Position numbers and translations under genes: made by a program. Source: Buttiauxella ferragutiae (GTDB taxonomy: Bacteria; Pseudomonadota; Gammaproteobacteria; Enterobacterales; Enterobacteriaceae). Taken from it: a DNA stretch of 64,000 nucleotides. The notes below the pieces were generated by a model that saw only the letters and a program-made list of their open reading frames with translations, ran no database searches and was not told the DNA's origin. This document shows positions 34,424 through 43,667 of this stretch, piece after piece. The stretch lies in NCBI RefSeq assembly GCF_001654915.1, contig NZ_LXEQ01000003.1, one strand, 5' to 3'. The number at the start of each line of letters is the position of its first letter. Positions within the stretch are counted from its first letter, which is position 1.

Positions 34424-35200
34424 ATGGATATTATGGAACCACGTCGTCTTTATCAGCAACTGGCCGCTGAACTTAAACAACGCATCGAAAACGGTGTTTA
34501 TTTGGTTGGGGAAAAACTCCCGGCGGAGCGCTTTATTGCTGAAGAGAAGAACGTGAGCCGCACTGTGGTTCGTGAAGCAATAATCATGCTGGAAGTGGAA
34601 GGATACGTCGAAGTACGCAAAGGCTCCGGCATCCATGTCATCGCCAATCAGGCGAAATACACCAATCTTCCTGATGAACAGTTTGAATTCGCTAGTTTTG
34701 GTCCCTTTGAGCTGCTGCAAGCTCGTCAGTTGATTGAGAGCAATATCGCTGAATTTGCGGCGACACAGGTCACTAAGCAAGACATCGTCAAGCTCATGGA
34801 AATTCAGGAAATGGCGCGTAATGAGCACAATTTCCAGGATTCAGAGTGGGATCTTCATTTCCACACTCAGGTGGCTCTGGCATCACAAAATACAGCCCTT
34901 GCAGCCATCGTGGAAAAAATGTGGAGCCAACGCATCCACAACCCATACTGGAAAAAACTTCACGAGCATATTGATAAGCGTACCGCTGACAACTGGTGCG
35001 ACGATCACGACCAAATTCTTAAGGCACTGATTCGTAAAGACCCACATGCGGCTAAAGTGGCGATGTGGCAACACCTGGAAAACACTAAACAAATGCTGTT
35101 TGATGCAACCAGTGATGATTTCGAGTTCAATGCTGATCGCTATTTGTTTGCGGATAATCCGGTAATTCATCTCGATACCGCAGCAAACGGCCAAAAGTAG
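34424..35200 (+). CDS. exuR: Hexuronate regulon repressor ExuR
   Basis: 258 residues, GntR/FadR family. The winged HTH is at residues 5-75 (LYQQLAAELKQRIENGVYLV; KLPAERFIAEEKNVSRTVVR; EGYVEVRKGSGIHV), followed by an FCD ligand domain with metal-binding aspartate and histidines. It represses exuT, uxaCA and related genes, and hexuronates relieve repression. ATG at 34424; AGCTACAG is weak upstream. Confidence 0.96.
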   Translation: MDIMEPRRLYQQLAAELKQRIENGVYLVGEKLPAERFIAEEKNVSRTVVREAIIMLEVEGYVEVRKGSGIHVIANQAKYTNLPDEQFEFASFGPFELLQARQLIESNIAEFAATQVTKQDIVKLMEIQEMARNEHNFQDSEWDLHFHTQVALASQNTALAAIVEKMWSQRIHNPYWKKLHEHIDKRTADNWCDDHDQILKALIRKDPHAAKVAMWQHLENTKQMLFDATSDDFEFNADRYLFADNPVIHLDTAANGQK

Positions 35201-35528
35201 TTATTTTCCTCTCGCGAGGGTAAGCAAACCAACAATAGTGTCAGCGTTTGTAAATACCCTCGCCAGCCCCTCGACTAGCAATCAAAATCGTCCCTCAACA
35301 AAGCACAAATACTGTGACGCCTTGCACAGAGCTTTGTTACAATTAGATGCAATTTCACTGTAAGAATCAGCTTTGCTTTCACTACCTGTTCGCTTTCATA
35401 GGGAAATGTAATACGAACCGGCAAAGAGCAGTGAATGACAATCGGCAACAACACAACACACATAACAAAGCCGTGCTCTACCATCTGACTTTGATCAGCG
35501 GTCTTAATCGATGTGCCAGGAACACTGA
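35201..35528. other. exuR-yqjA intergenic region
   Basis: 328 bp with no gene. A small palindrome CTCTCGCGAGGG at 35211-35222 may end exuR. I find no clear CpxR box (GTAA-N6-GTAA), although the E. coli yqjA-mzrA operon is Cpx controlled. AGGAA at 35518-35522 is the yqjA ribosome site. Confidence 0.4.
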
Positions 35529-36191
35529 ATGGAACTTTTCACGCAATTGTTGAACGCTTTATGGAACCAGGATTTTGAAACGCTCGCCAATCCAGGAATG
35601 ATTGGCATGCTTTATTTCGTGTTATTCATGATTTTATTCCTTGAAAATGGTCTGTTACCAGCAGCTTTCCTGCCCGGTGATAGCTTGTTAGTTTTGGTCG
35701 GTGTATTGATTGCCAAAGGGGCTATGGGTTTTCCTGAAACCTTGCTTTTATTAACCACCGCCGCAAGTCTCGGCTGTTGGCTCAGTTATATTCAAGGGCG
35801 CTGGCTTGGGAATACGCGCATCGTGCAGAATTGGCTTTCGCACCTTCCTGCACACTACCATCAACGCGCGCACAGCTTATTCCACAAACATGGTTTGTCT
35901 GCGTTGCTGATTGGCCGTTTTATCGCTTTTGTTCGCACCCTGCTGCCAACTATTGCCGGTTTATCCGGTCTGAATAATGCGCGCTTCCAGTTCTTCAACT
36001 GGATGAGCGGGTTATTGTGGGTTCTGATTTTGACCTCGCTGGGTTATCTGCTTGGCAAAACACCTGTATTCCTGAAATATGAAGATGCGTTGATGTCCTG
36101 CCTGATGCTGTTACCAGTGGTGTTACTGGTATGCGGCCTGATCGGTTCGTTGATTGTGCTTTGGCGTAAGAAATACGGTAACCGCAGTTAA
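35529..36191 (+). CDS. yqjA: DedA-family inner-membrane protein YqjA
   Basis: 220 residues, DedA/SNARE-associated family. Characteristic segments are FLENGLLPAAFLPGDSLLVL and GRFIAFVRTLLPTIAGLSGL, with the essential acidic and arginine residues (E39, D51, R130, R136 in E. coli numbering) apparently retained. DedA proteins take part in lipid-carrier recycling and proton-dependent membrane homeostasis. In E. coli it gives alkaline and drug tolerance. It is in one operon with mzrA. Confidence 0.96.
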   Translation: MELFTQLLNALWNQDFETLANPGMIGMLYFVLFMILFLENGLLPAAFLPGDSLLVLVGVLIAKGAMGFPETLLLLTTAASLGCWLSYIQGRWLGNTRIVQNWLSHLPAHYHQRAHSLFHKHGLSALLIGRFIAFVRTLLPTIAGLSGLNNARFQFFNWMSGLLWVLILTSLGYLLGKTPVFLKYEDALMSCLMLLPVVLLVCGLIGSLIVLWRKKYGNRS

Positions 36192-36202
36192 GAGGGATGA
36201 CG

Positions 36203-36580
36203 ATGAAAACACACGTTTTTCGTGGCCTGCGGGCCACGATATTGATCGGTGTTGTTGCGGCAGCGTCCATATTGATATGGTCTGGAATGCAGCGCACCGA
36301 ATCAACGCTGGAAATTCGCTCTAATCAACAAGGTATCAGCATGCCTGACGGCTTTTTTGTCTGGCATCATCTTGATGCTAACGGTATCCGTTTCAAAAGC
36401 ATTACCCCTGAAAACAACTCCTTGTTGATCAAATTTGATTCAAGTGCGCAAAGCGAAGCCGCAAAAGTCGTGTTGTACAGGACACTGCCGCATGGTTATG
36501 TCATCGCTCAACAAGAAGAAGAAGACAGCGCCAGCAGTTGGCTGACACGCATGCTCAACGAAAATATCCGCATCGGTTAA
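36203..36580 (+). CDS. mzrA: EnvZ modulator MzrA
   Basis: 125 residues from the ATG at 36203; GAGGG sits 6 nt upstream of this codon, and the ATG at 36197 directly abuts it. A single N-terminal membrane segment (ATILIGVVAAASILIWSGM) and a periplasmic domain (ESTLEIRSNQQGISMPDGFF) match MzrA. It links the Cpx response to EnvZ/OmpR by binding EnvZ. It is 11 nt downstream of yqjA. Confidence 0.92.
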   Translation: MKTHVFRGLRATILIGVVAAASILIWSGMQRTESTLEIRSNQQGISMPDGFFVWHHLDANGIRFKSITPENNSLLIKFDSSAQSEAAKVVLYRTLPHGYVIAQQEEEDSASSWLTRMLNENIRIG

Positions 36581-36744
36581 CCCTTTCCAGAAATCCTAAA
36601 TTGTTACCACGGATTGGGTTTATACTCAGTTTCTGACTATGCTTGTTTACTTAAATCGCTACAAATCATCATTTTCGAATAATTTCTGGATTCTTTGTGT
36701 GCTTAACCTTACGGCTAAACGTACATCACAATGGAAGGTTTAAC

Positions 36745-37113
36745 ATGAACACTCGTACCGTATTGGCTATTGCCTTGTTATCTTTAACTTCTGCGGCACA
36801 TGCCAACTCGCTGTGCAGTGAGAAAGAGCAGGATATTCAACGTGAAATTGGCTATGCGGAAAAACATCAGAACAAAAGTCGTGTCGATGGGCTTAATAAA
36901 GCGTTGAAAGAAGTCCGCGCCAATTGTACTGACAGCAGTTTACGCGCGGCCCATCAGAAGAAAATCAACGAGCAAAAAGCCGAAATTACCGAACGAAAAG
37001 CTGACCTCAAAGAAGCTCGCGAAAAAGGCGATGCGGAAAAAATTACCAAGCGGGAGCAGAAGCTGTCTGAAGCAGAACATGAACTGAAAGTCCTGCAGGC
37101 CCGTGATTACTAA
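36745..37113 (+). CDS. yqjC: YqjC, periplasmic DUF1090 protein
   Basis: 122 residues from the ATG at 36745 (GGAAGG 8 nt upstream). A signal peptide MNTRTVLAIALLSLTSAAHA is cut before NSLC. The rest is a highly charged coiled coil (KKINEQKAEITERKADLKEA). It is periplasmic with unknown function. It starts the yqjCDEK cluster. Confidence 0.94.
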   Translation: MNTRTVLAIALLSLTSAAHANSLCSEKEQDIQREIGYAEKHQNKSRVDGLNKALKEVRANCTDSSLRAAHQKKINEQKAEITERKADLKEAREKGDAEKITKREQKLSEAEHELKVLQARDY

Positions 37114-37158
37114 GACTCTTTAATAAACCCGTCATTCTTAGAAAATCTGGAGAGAACT

Positions 37159-37464
37159 ATGTCAAAAGATACTACATCAGAACACTTGCGCGCAGAGCTG
37201 AAATCCCTGGCTGATACCCTTGAAGAAGTGCTGAGTGCATCGACGGACAAGTCAAAATCCGAACTTGAAAGACTGCGTGGCAAAGCCGAAAAAGCGCTGA
37301 AAGAAAGCCGTGTCCGTCTGGGTGATACCGGCGACGTGATTGCCAAACAAACGCGAGAAGCGGCGGCAAAAGCTGACGATTATGTTCGTGAAAATCCATG
37401 GACCGGCGTGGGTATTGGGGCGGCGATTGGCGTCGTGCTCGGTGTCCTGCTGACTCGCCGTTAA
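37159..37464 (+). CDS. yqjD: YqjD, ribosome-associated inner-membrane protein (DUF883)
   Basis: 101 residues. A soluble helical N-terminus ends in a membrane helix with the glycine-rich GVGIGAAIGVVLGVLLTRR motif at 81-101. E. coli YqjD is a tail-anchored protein that binds ribosomes in stationary phase (relatives ElaB, YgaM). Ribosome site GGAGAG at 37149-37154. Confidence 0.95.
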   Translation: MSKDTTSEHLRAELKSLADTLEEVLSASTDKSKSELERLRGKAEKALKESRVRLGDTGDVIAKQTREAAAKADDYVRENPWTGVGIGAAIGVVLGVLLTRR

Positions 37465-37466
37465 TT

Positions 37467-37859
37467 ATGCCTGAATCCCATCACACTCAAGGGCCGGGCA
37501 AAAGCGTCCTCGGCATTGGTCAGCGCATCGTCACCATCATCGTTGGGATGGTGGAAACGCGCCTGCGTCTTGCCGTGGTTGAACTGGAAGAAGAGAAAGC
37601 CCATCTGGTTCAGTTGCTGTTAATGCTTGGGTTAACCATGCTATTTGCAGCATTCGGATTAATGAGCCTGGTGGTGCTGATTTTCTGGGCCGTCGAACCG
37701 CAGTATCGTCTGAATGCCATGATTGCGACGACCGCAGTCCTGCTGGGGCTTGCGGTGATCGGAGCTATCTGGACGCTGCGTAAATCTCGCCAGTCCACAC
37801 TGCTGCGCCATACTCGTCGTGAACTCGAAAACGACCGTGCTTTGCTGGAAGATGACTAA
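37467..37859 (+). CDS. yqjE: YqjE, inner-membrane protein
   Basis: 130 residues from the ATG at 37467, 2 nt after the yqjD stop. Two membrane segments (LLLMLGLTMLFAAFGLMSLV and MIATTAVLLGLAVIGAIWTL) place it in the phage-holin superfamily III / YqjE family. The function is unknown. It is coupled to yqjD and yqjK. Confidence 0.94.
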   Translation: MPESHHTQGPGKSVLGIGQRIVTIIVGMVETRLRLAVVELEEEKAHLVQLLLMLGLTMLFAAFGLMSLVVLIFWAVEPQYRLNAMIATTAVLLGLAVIGAIWTLRKSRQSTLLRHTRRELENDRALLEDD

Positions 37860-37861
37860 CC

Positions 37862-38152
37862 ATGAGCAACCGTGAGCTTGATAAGCGCAAGGCCTTTTTA
37901 CTCAGCCAGATTCAACAACAACGGCTGGATTTAAGTGCCAGCAGGCGCGATTGGCTGGAAGCGACAGGCGCCTATGATCGCGGCTGGAACACCTTACTGA
38001 GCTTGCGCAGTTATGCGTTAATCGCCAGCAGCGTGATGGCTATCTGGACTGTGCGCCACCCGAGCTTCCTGATGCGCTGGGCCAGACGCGGTTTCGGTGC
38101 CTGGAGCGCCTGGCGCCTGATTCGCAATACGGTGCAACAGCAATCGCAGTAA
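37862..38152 (+). CDS. yqjK: YqjK-like protein
   Basis: 96 residues, starting 2 nt after yqjE. MSNRELDKRKAFLLSQIQQQ, RLDLSASRRDWLEATGAYDR and a probable membrane helix (LIASSVMAIWTV) match YqjK. Its role is unknown. It probably works with YqjD and YqjE at the inner membrane. Confidence 0.93.
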   Translation: MSNRELDKRKAFLLSQIQQQRLDLSASRRDWLEATGAYDRGWNTLLSLRSYALIASSVMAIWTVRHPSFLMRWARRGFGAWSAWRLIRNTVQQQSQ

Positions 38153-38159
38153 TCCCTAA

Positions 38160-38186
38160 CGCCGCTTAAAATAAGCGGCGTTTTTA
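38160..38186 (+). terminator. Terminator of yqjCDEK
   Basis: CGCCGCTTA-AAA-TAAGCGGCG followed by TTTTTATTAG, 8 nt after the yqjK stop. Confidence 0.85.
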
Positions 38187-38361
38187 TTAGCAGGCTTACT
38201 CAAGTAATTTGAAAAACATCGACAGTATTCCTTGCTAACAATCCATTAATGCCCCGTCTATTATCCTCCACATCAACCGCAGTTAACGGTAACCACCGGA
38301 AATTGCAAAGACAAAAAATCCTGGGCTGATAGCACCCAATAGAATTTCTCTGGAGAGTAAA

Positions 38362-38754
38362 ATGAAAAAATTAGATGATGCTGGTGTACTGTTAGCTCGT
38401 ATCTTGATGCCAATTCTGTTCATCGTTGCAGGTTGGGGCAAAATTAACGGTTATGCCGGTACTCAACAATATATGGAAGCGATGGGCGTCCCAGGGTTCT
38501 TGCTGCCTTTGACCATTCTGCTTGAGTTTGGCGGCGGTCTGGCCATCCTGTTCGGCTTCTTCACACGTACCACGGCGATTATCACTGCGGTATTTACGCT
38601 TCTGACGGCATTCCTGTTCCACGCTGATTTCAGCCAGGGCCCGAACTCCATCATGTTTATGAAGAACTTCACCATTGCCGGTGGTTATCTGTTACTGGCT
38701 ATCTTCGGGCCAGGCGCATACAGCATCGACCGCCTGCTGAAGAAAAACTGGTAA
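38362..38754 (+). CDS. yqjF: DoxX-family membrane protein YqjF
   Basis: 130 residues, four membrane segments of the DoxX family (VLLARILMPILFIVAGWGKI; FLLPLTILLEFGGGLAILFG; TRTTAIITAVFTLLTAFLFH; AGGYLLLAIFGPGAYS). GGAGAG lies 8 nt upstream of the ATG. In E. coli it neighbours yqjG and is induced by reactive aromatics. It may take part in quinone or thiol chemistry in the membrane. Confidence 0.95.
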   Translation: MKKLDDAGVLLARILMPILFIVAGWGKINGYAGTQQYMEAMGVPGFLLPLTILLEFGGGLAILFGFFTRTTAIITAVFTLLTAFLFHADFSQGPNSIMFMKNFTIAGGYLLLAIFGPGAYSIDRLLKKNW

Positions 38755-38778
38755 GGTTCTATACTGATTATCAATAAG

Positions 38779-38810
38779 AGCGAAGGTTAATCCCTTCGCT
38801 TTTTTGTTTT
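38779..38810 (+). terminator. Terminator of yqjF
   Basis: AGCGAAGG-TTAAT-CCCTTCGCT with TTTTTTGTTTTT directly after. Confidence 0.85.
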
Positions 38811-38832
38811 TAAAGCTCACCTGGAGAACAGC

Positions 38833-39825
38833 ATGGGACAGTTAATTGATGGCGTCTGGCACGATGTCTGGTATGACACCAAATCTACCGGTGGCAGTTT
38901 CAAACGTTCAGAGTCAGTGTTTCGCAATTGGCTGACGGCTGATGGCGAACCCGGTGCGAACGGTAAAGGTGGCTTTGCCGCTGAAAAAGACCGTTACCAT
39001 CTCTATGTTTCCCTCGCTTGTCCGTGGGCGCATCGCACCCTCATCATGCGAGCTTTGAAAGGCCTCGAATCTTTTATCTCGGTTTCGGTGGTTAACCCGC
39101 TGATGTTGCAAGATGGCTGGACGTTCGATGACGACTTCCCGAACGCGACCGGTGATGGCCTATACCAGCACGAATATCTCTATCAACTCTATCTGCAAGC
39201 TGACCCAAACTACACCGGCCGCGTTACCGTTCCGGTTTTATGGGACAAGAAAACCCAGACGATTGTCAGTAACGAATCTGCTGAAATCATTCGCATGCTG
39301 AATACCGCGTTTGATGCCAAAGGGGCTCGTGCCGGAGATTATTATCCGCCACAGTTACGCAGCCAGATTGATGAACTGAATAGCTGGATTTACGACACCA
39401 TTAATAACGGCGTGTATAAAGCAGGTTTTGCCACTTCTCAGGAAGCTTATGATGAAGCGGTCAGCAAAGTGTTTGAATCACTGGCGCGCGTCGAGCAAAT
39501 CCTTGGCCAGCACCGCTATTTAACCGGTGACCAACTGACTGAAGCCGATATTCGCCTGTGGACGACACTGGTACGTTTCGATCCTGTGTACGTCACCCAC
39601 TTTAAATGCGACAAACACCGCATTAGTGATTACCTGAATATCTACGGATTCTTGCGGGATATCTACCAAATGCCGGGCATTGCCGAGACCGTCGATTTCG
39701 CGCATATCCGCAATCACTATTACCGCAGCCATAAAACGATTAACCCAACGGGCATTATTTCCATTGGCCCTGCGCAGGATTTAAATGAGCCACATGGTCG
39801 CGATGAACGGTTTAACCACGGTTGA
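38833..39825 (+). CDS. yqjG: Glutathionyl-hydroquinone reductase YqjG
   Basis: 330 residues, Xi-class glutathione transferase. The active-site cysteine lies in SLACPWAHRTLIMRALKGLE near residue 63. The C-terminal helical domain holds the conserved YVTHFKCD and HIRNHYYRSH segments. It reduces glutathionyl-hydroquinones with glutathione in the cytoplasm. CTGGAG precedes the ATG by 7 nt. Confidence 0.96.
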   Translation: MGQLIDGVWHDVWYDTKSTGGSFKRSESVFRNWLTADGEPGANGKGGFAAEKDRYHLYVSLACPWAHRTLIMRALKGLESFISVSVVNPLMLQDGWTFDDDFPNATGDGLYQHEYLYQLYLQADPNYTGRVTVPVLWDKKTQTIVSNESAEIIRMLNTAFDAKGARAGDYYPPQLRSQIDELNSWIYDTINNGVYKAGFATSQEAYDEAVSKVFESLARVEQILGQHRYLTGDQLTEADIRLWTTLVRFDPVYVTHFKCDKHRISDYLNIYGFLRDIYQMPGIAETVDFAHIRNHYYRSHKTINPTGIISIGPAQDLNEPHGRDERFNHG

Positions 39826-39910
39826 TTAAATTCACCCAAGCTATAATTTACGCAAAAATCATTCGCGACTATTCTTGAATTAGATCGTTAGAACTCAAGG
39901 TAGGCAAAAA

Positions 39911-40294
39911 ATGGATTGGTATTTCAAAGTACTAAGAAATTACATTGGTTTCAGCGGACGGGCGCGACGTAAAGAATTCTGGATGTTCATTCTGGTGAAC
40001 CTGGTACTGACCGTCGTGTTAACCATTCTGGATAAGATGTTAGGACTGCGAATTGCGAAAGAAGAAGGTCTGCTGGCTACCATTTATGGCCTGCTGATTT
40101 TCCTGCCTTACTGGGCTGTACAGTTCCGTCGTTTGCACGATACCGATCGTTCAGCCTGGTGGTTACTGCTGATATTTATTCCGATTGTCGGCTGGCTGAT
40201 TATTCTGGCGTTCAACTGCCAGAATGGCACGCCGGGTGAGAATAAATACGGTTCAGATCCAAAAGCGATGGATGCCAGATTAGTCAGTGAATAA
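39911..40294 (+). CDS. yhaH: YhaH, DUF805 inner-membrane protein
   Basis: 127 residues. The N-terminus MDWYFKVLRNYIGFSGRARR KEFWMF motif and RRLHDTDRSAWWLLL place it in DUF805 (YhaH/YhaI family). Three or four membrane segments. The function is unknown. The end (NGTPGENKYGSDPK) is typical of the family. Confidence 0.93.
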   Translation: MDWYFKVLRNYIGFSGRARRKEFWMFILVNLVLTVVLTILDKMLGLRIAKEEGLLATIYGLLIFLPYWAVQFRRLHDTDRSAWWLLLIFIPIVGWLIILAFNCQNGTPGENKYGSDPKAMDARLVSE

Positions 40295-40302
40295 TGCTTT
40301 GC

Positions 40303-40384
40303 CCCTCACCCTAGCCCTCTCCCTGAGGGAGAGGGAATTGTCCGGTTTTCCCCCTCTCCTGAGGGAGAGGGCCGGGGTGAGGGC
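40303..40384. repeat. Two-hairpin palindromic repeat (CCCTCACCC ... GGGTGAGGG)
   Basis: An 82-bp element made of two hairpins of CCCTCTCCCTGAGGGAGAGGG type, joined by a short linker and enclosed by inverted CCCTCACCC / GGGTGAGGG ends. It lies between the convergent genes yhaH and yhaJ and could act as a two-way terminator. It is the simple form of the long array at 46647-46918. Confidence 0.85.
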
Positions 40385-40391
40385 GTAGCCA

Positions 40392-41282
40392 CTACTTCAA
40401 TAATTTTGGAATTTCACGCAAGCACCAGGCTTTCGCCTCGCCCATGCTATCGCGTCGCCACGCCATAATAATGTCAATTTCGTTGGTGTATTCAGGGCTC
40501 ACCACGCGCAAACGCCCTTCGGCAATATCCTGTTCGACCAGCGGATAAGGCATCGTCGCCACACCCAAACCGGCCAACAACGCCTGCCGTTTATCTTCCA
40601 TGCTACTCACCGTCAAACGCGGCTGTTTATCCAGTAATTGCACCGTGATCACCGGGCGTTCCCGCGCAGTATCAGCCACCGCAATACCGCGATACTTCAC
40701 GCGTGTCACTTCTGAAAGTGGCTCCGGTTCATTGTGAATCGGGTGGTCGGGTGCGGCGACATAAACGCTCATCACCTTGTACAACTTGCGCGAGTTAATC
40801 TCCGATGAAGAACGGAAATGCATATCCGGCGCAATCACAATATCCGCTCGCCCCTGCTCTAAACGCTCCCATGAACCCGCCAAAACTTCCGTAATGATCG
40901 ATAACTGGGTGTCCGCTTTACCTGCAAGTTTTTCGACTAACGGATACAACTTCGCCGTTGGCACCAGCGCTTCAGTCACGATGGTGAGATGCGTTTCCCA
41001 GCCACGAGCTAGTGCTTCAGCATCGGTCGTCAGTTTTTCAGCCGCTTCGAGCAAAACTCGCCCGCGCTCCAGCAACATGCGCCCGACATTGGTAAATTTT
41101 GTGCGATGGCCCGAACGGTCAAACAGCACCACATCCAGTTCTTCTTCAAGCTTCTGCATGGTGTAACTCAGCGCTGACGGCACACGCCCTAGCTCATCAG
41201 CAGCCGCGGCGAAACTCCCGCGCCGGTCAATTGCGTCCATGACCCGCAATGCTTCCAGCGTCAATGCTCTCTCTTTAGCCAT
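40392..41282 (-). CDS. yhaJ: LysR-family regulator YhaJ
   Basis: 296 residues. The HTH at residues 1-65 (LEALRVMDAIDRRGSFAAAA; LGRVPSALSYTMQKLEEELD) is followed by a LysR substrate domain. E. coli YhaJ senses aromatic compounds such as 2,4-dinitrotoluene breakdown products and activates yqjF and virulence genes. It is divergent from yhaK, a likely target. Confidence 0.95.
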   Translation of the reverse strand: MAKERALTLEALRVMDAIDRRGSFAAAADELGRVPSALSYTMQKLEEELDVVLFDRSGHRTKFTNVGRMLLERGRVLLEAAEKLTTDAEALARGWETHLTIVTEALVPTAKLYPLVEKLAGKADTQLSIITEVLAGSWERLEQGRADIVIAPDMHFRSSSEINSRKLYKVMSVYVAAPDHPIHNEPEPLSEVTRVKYRGIAVADTARERPVITVQLLDKQPRLTVSSMEDKRQALLAGLGVATMPYPLVEQDIAEGRLRVVSPEYTNEIDIIMAWRRDSMGEAKAWCLREIPKLLK

Positions 41283-41388
41283 CTCGTTCTCATTCAGGAA
41301 ATTTGAACATACCGAGCAGATTAACTAGCTAACAATGCAACGTCCAGAGTTTTACCATGGGCCTAGTGTAAAAAGAGGCCATGAAATT

Positions 41389-42090
41389 ATGATTACGCCA
41401 AGAACTGCCAAACAATGCGGAAAAGCGGACTACGGATGGCTGCAGGCACGCTATACGTTTTCTTTCGGTCACTATTTTGACCCGAAATTGCTGGGCTATG
41501 CATCGTTGCGCGTACTCAATCAGGAAGTCCTGGCACCTGGCGCTTCATTCCAGCCGCGAACTTATCCGAAGGTCGATATCCTCAATTTGATTCTCGAAGG
41601 CGAAGCGGAATACCGCGACAGCGAAGGTAACCATGTTCAGGCGAAAGCAGGTGAAGCGTTGCTGCTTTCCACCCAACCTGGGCTGAGTTACAGCGAGCAT
41701 AATCTCAGTAAAGAGAACTCGCTGACGCGTATGCAGTTGTGGCTGGATGCCTGCCCGGAGCGTGAAAACCCATTGGTGCAAAAAATCAGCCTGACAGACC
41801 AGCCGCAGCAATTGCTGGCGTCGCCGGATGGCAGCAAAGAGAGCCTGCAATTGCGCCAGCAAGTGTGGGTCCATCAAATTGAACTGGAGAAAGGCCAGCA
41901 ATTGAGTTTCCAGTTACATGGCCCGCGAGCTTATTTGCAGTCGATTCACGGTGCAGTTCATGCAGTTACATCTGCCGAGCAAAAAGAAGGGCTTACCTGC
42001 GGCGATGGCGCTTTTATCCGTGACGAAGCTAACATAACGTTGGTTGCAGATACTCCACTGCGTGCATTGCTGATAGATTTACCGGTCTGA
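41389..42090 (+). CDS. yhaK: YhaK, pirin-like bicupin
   Basis: 233 residues from the ATG at 41389 (AGAGG 9 nt upstream), the same length as E. coli YhaK. Pirin-family bicupin motifs are FSFGHYFDPKLLGYASLRVL and ILNLILEGEAEYRDSEGN. The E. coli protein lacks the usual pirin metal site and is sensitive to oxidation. It is cytoplasmic, with a proposed redox-sensor role. It is divergent from yhaJ. Confidence 0.95.
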   Translation: MITPRTAKQCGKADYGWLQARYTFSFGHYFDPKLLGYASLRVLNQEVLAPGASFQPRTYPKVDILNLILEGEAEYRDSEGNHVQAKAGEALLLSTQPGLSYSEHNLSKENSLTRMQLWLDACPERENPLVQKISLTDQPQQLLASPDGSKESLQLRQQVWVHQIELEKGQQLSFQLHGPRAYLQSIHGAVHAVTSAEQKEGLTCGDGAFIRDEANITLVADTPLRALLIDLPV

Positions 42091-42123
42091 CCAGTGCCAA
42101 AGTCTGACCAACAGGAGTTATTT

Positions 42124-42309
42124 GTGAGTAAAAAACTGGCTACCCGGAAGAGTACAAAAAAAGCAGCGCCGTCACCTGTGGCAGCGGTTGCCATTATCAC
42201 GGCAACCGCTGAACCCGAACTCAGCTACGACGAAATGTTGAACGAGCTGGAAGCCATTGTTATCGAAGCGGACGTCCGCCTGACCGAGATGGCTGAAGAA
42301 GAAGCTTAG
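42124..42309 (+). CDS. yhaL: YhaL small protein
   Basis: 61 residues from a GTG at 42124 (AGGAG 7 nt upstream). A basic N-terminus (SKKLATRKSTKKAA) and acidic helix (YDEMLNELEAIVIEADVRLT EMAEEE) correspond to E. coli YhaL, with a slightly longer middle. The function is unknown. It is 33 nt after yhaK, probably in the same transcript. Confidence 0.85.
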   Translation: MSKKLATRKSTKKAAPSPVAAVAIITATAEPELSYDEMLNELEAIVIEADVRLTEMAEEEA

Positions 42310-42314
42310 GGATA

Positions 42315-43622
42315 TCAGGCAACTTTGTTAGCCATAATCGTAATAATCTGACGGTCTGTGTGTTGCATTGCCTGGCTTGCCAGTGCACACAGATTGCTTA
42401 TCGACTGCTCTACATCATGAGCAACGATACCTTCATTCCCCGTGACCGAAGTATTATCCAGCGCCATCAGTACCGCTTTCCATGCCGAAGCAGCACTGGT
42501 CGACACTTTCATCGCACAGCTATTTGATGCGCCATCGCAAATCATCCCACTAACATCACCAATCATATTGCTGATTGCCATCGAGATACTCTGATAACTT
42601 CCGTCAATTAACCAGGCTATCCCAGCCGCAGCACCCATCGCGGCCGTCGTTGCTGCGCACAATGCCGACAACGTAGGTAACTGATGGTGAATGTAGATAG
42701 CGGTCAGATGCGACAGTATCAACGCACGCGCCAGCCGCTCGCTATCGCAACCAAGGTGCTCGGCTACCACCACAACCGGCATCGTCGCCGTAATCCCCTG
42801 GTTACCAGAACCTGAGTTGCTCATTGCAGGCAGACAAGCCCCCCCCATGCGCGCATCAGATGCCGCCGAAGTACGGATCATTATGTCACTTAACAGATCC
42901 TTAGCCATTAAACCGCGATCGCGATGGCGGCTTAATGTCGAACCAATATGCAAACCATATTGCGCCCGCAATCCTTCGCGCGACAGTTCACCGTTGAGCA
43001 ACGCGGCATCAAGAATAAAACCTATATCGTCAAACGGAACGCTCTGGGCAAACTCAACAATCTGCTCGAGGTTAAATCGCTCAAGATGGTACGCCTGCTC
43101 ATTGTCAACGGGCTTAGCCTCCCCTTGCGCATCGAACAATATCGCTCCGTCCTTTTCGATACGGCTTACCCTGGTATGTTCGCCAGATATCACCACCGTC
43201 GCTGACTCTTCTGCGGTATAGACCGTAACGCGGGTATAGAGGATTTCCTCACAAAGTTCCTGAATTGTCACCGTCACTTTGCCACTTGCCAACAGCAACT
43301 TCCCGGCGGCAATCGCCTCTACTGGCGCACCTTTGAGAACTTCTAACCCCGCCAGCGGATCGCCGCCCAATGCACCCACTGCGGCGGCAATAGGTAGACC
43401 CACCATTCCCGTTCCAGGAACGGTAACTCCCATGCCATTTTTCATCAGATTAGGTGAAACCTTGGCCTCAATTCGAATCACTCTCCCGGCCAAATGCGAG
43501 GCAGCCAGTGCGCTTGCCAGCGCCAGTGAAACGGGTTCCGTACACCCTACTGCTGGCTTCACATTTTGTTTTACCGCACGGATTAACTCTGCCCACGCAG
43601 GGTTCATTTCTGTATTTGTCAT
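42315..43622 (-). CDS. cyuA: L-cysteine desulfidase CyuA (YhaM)
   Basis: 435 residues. It is the UPF0597 / serine dehydratase-alpha-like family: PAVGCTEPVSLALASALAAS near residue 25 and GNQGITATMPVVVVAEHLG, with cysteines for a [4Fe-4S] cluster (GMICDGASNSCAMKVSTSA). It degrades L-cysteine to pyruvate, ammonia and sulfide anaerobically. It lies 45 nt downstream of cyuP in one operon. Confidence 0.95.
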   Translation of the reverse strand: MTNTEMNPAWAELIRAVKQNVKPAVGCTEPVSLALASALAASHLAGRVIRIEAKVSPNLMKNGMGVTVPGTGMVGLPIAAAVGALGGDPLAGLEVLKGAPVEAIAAGKLLLASGKVTVTIQELCEEILYTRVTVYTAEESATVVISGEHTRVSRIEKDGAILFDAQGEAKPVDNEQAYHLERFNLEQIVEFAQSVPFDDIGFILDAALLNGELSREGLRAQYGLHIGSTLSRHRDRGLMAKDLLSDIMIRTSAASDARMGGACLPAMSNSGSGNQGITATMPVVVVAEHLGCDSERLARALILSHLTAIYIHHQLPTLSALCAATTAAMGAAAGIAWLIDGSYQSISMAISNMIGDVSGMICDGASNSCAMKVSTSAASAWKAVLMALDNTSVTGNEGIVAHDVEQSISNLCALASQAMQHTDRQIITIMANKVA

Positions 43623-43667
43623 TTTTTTAACCTTAATACTGAGAACTACAATACAAACACCTGCGAA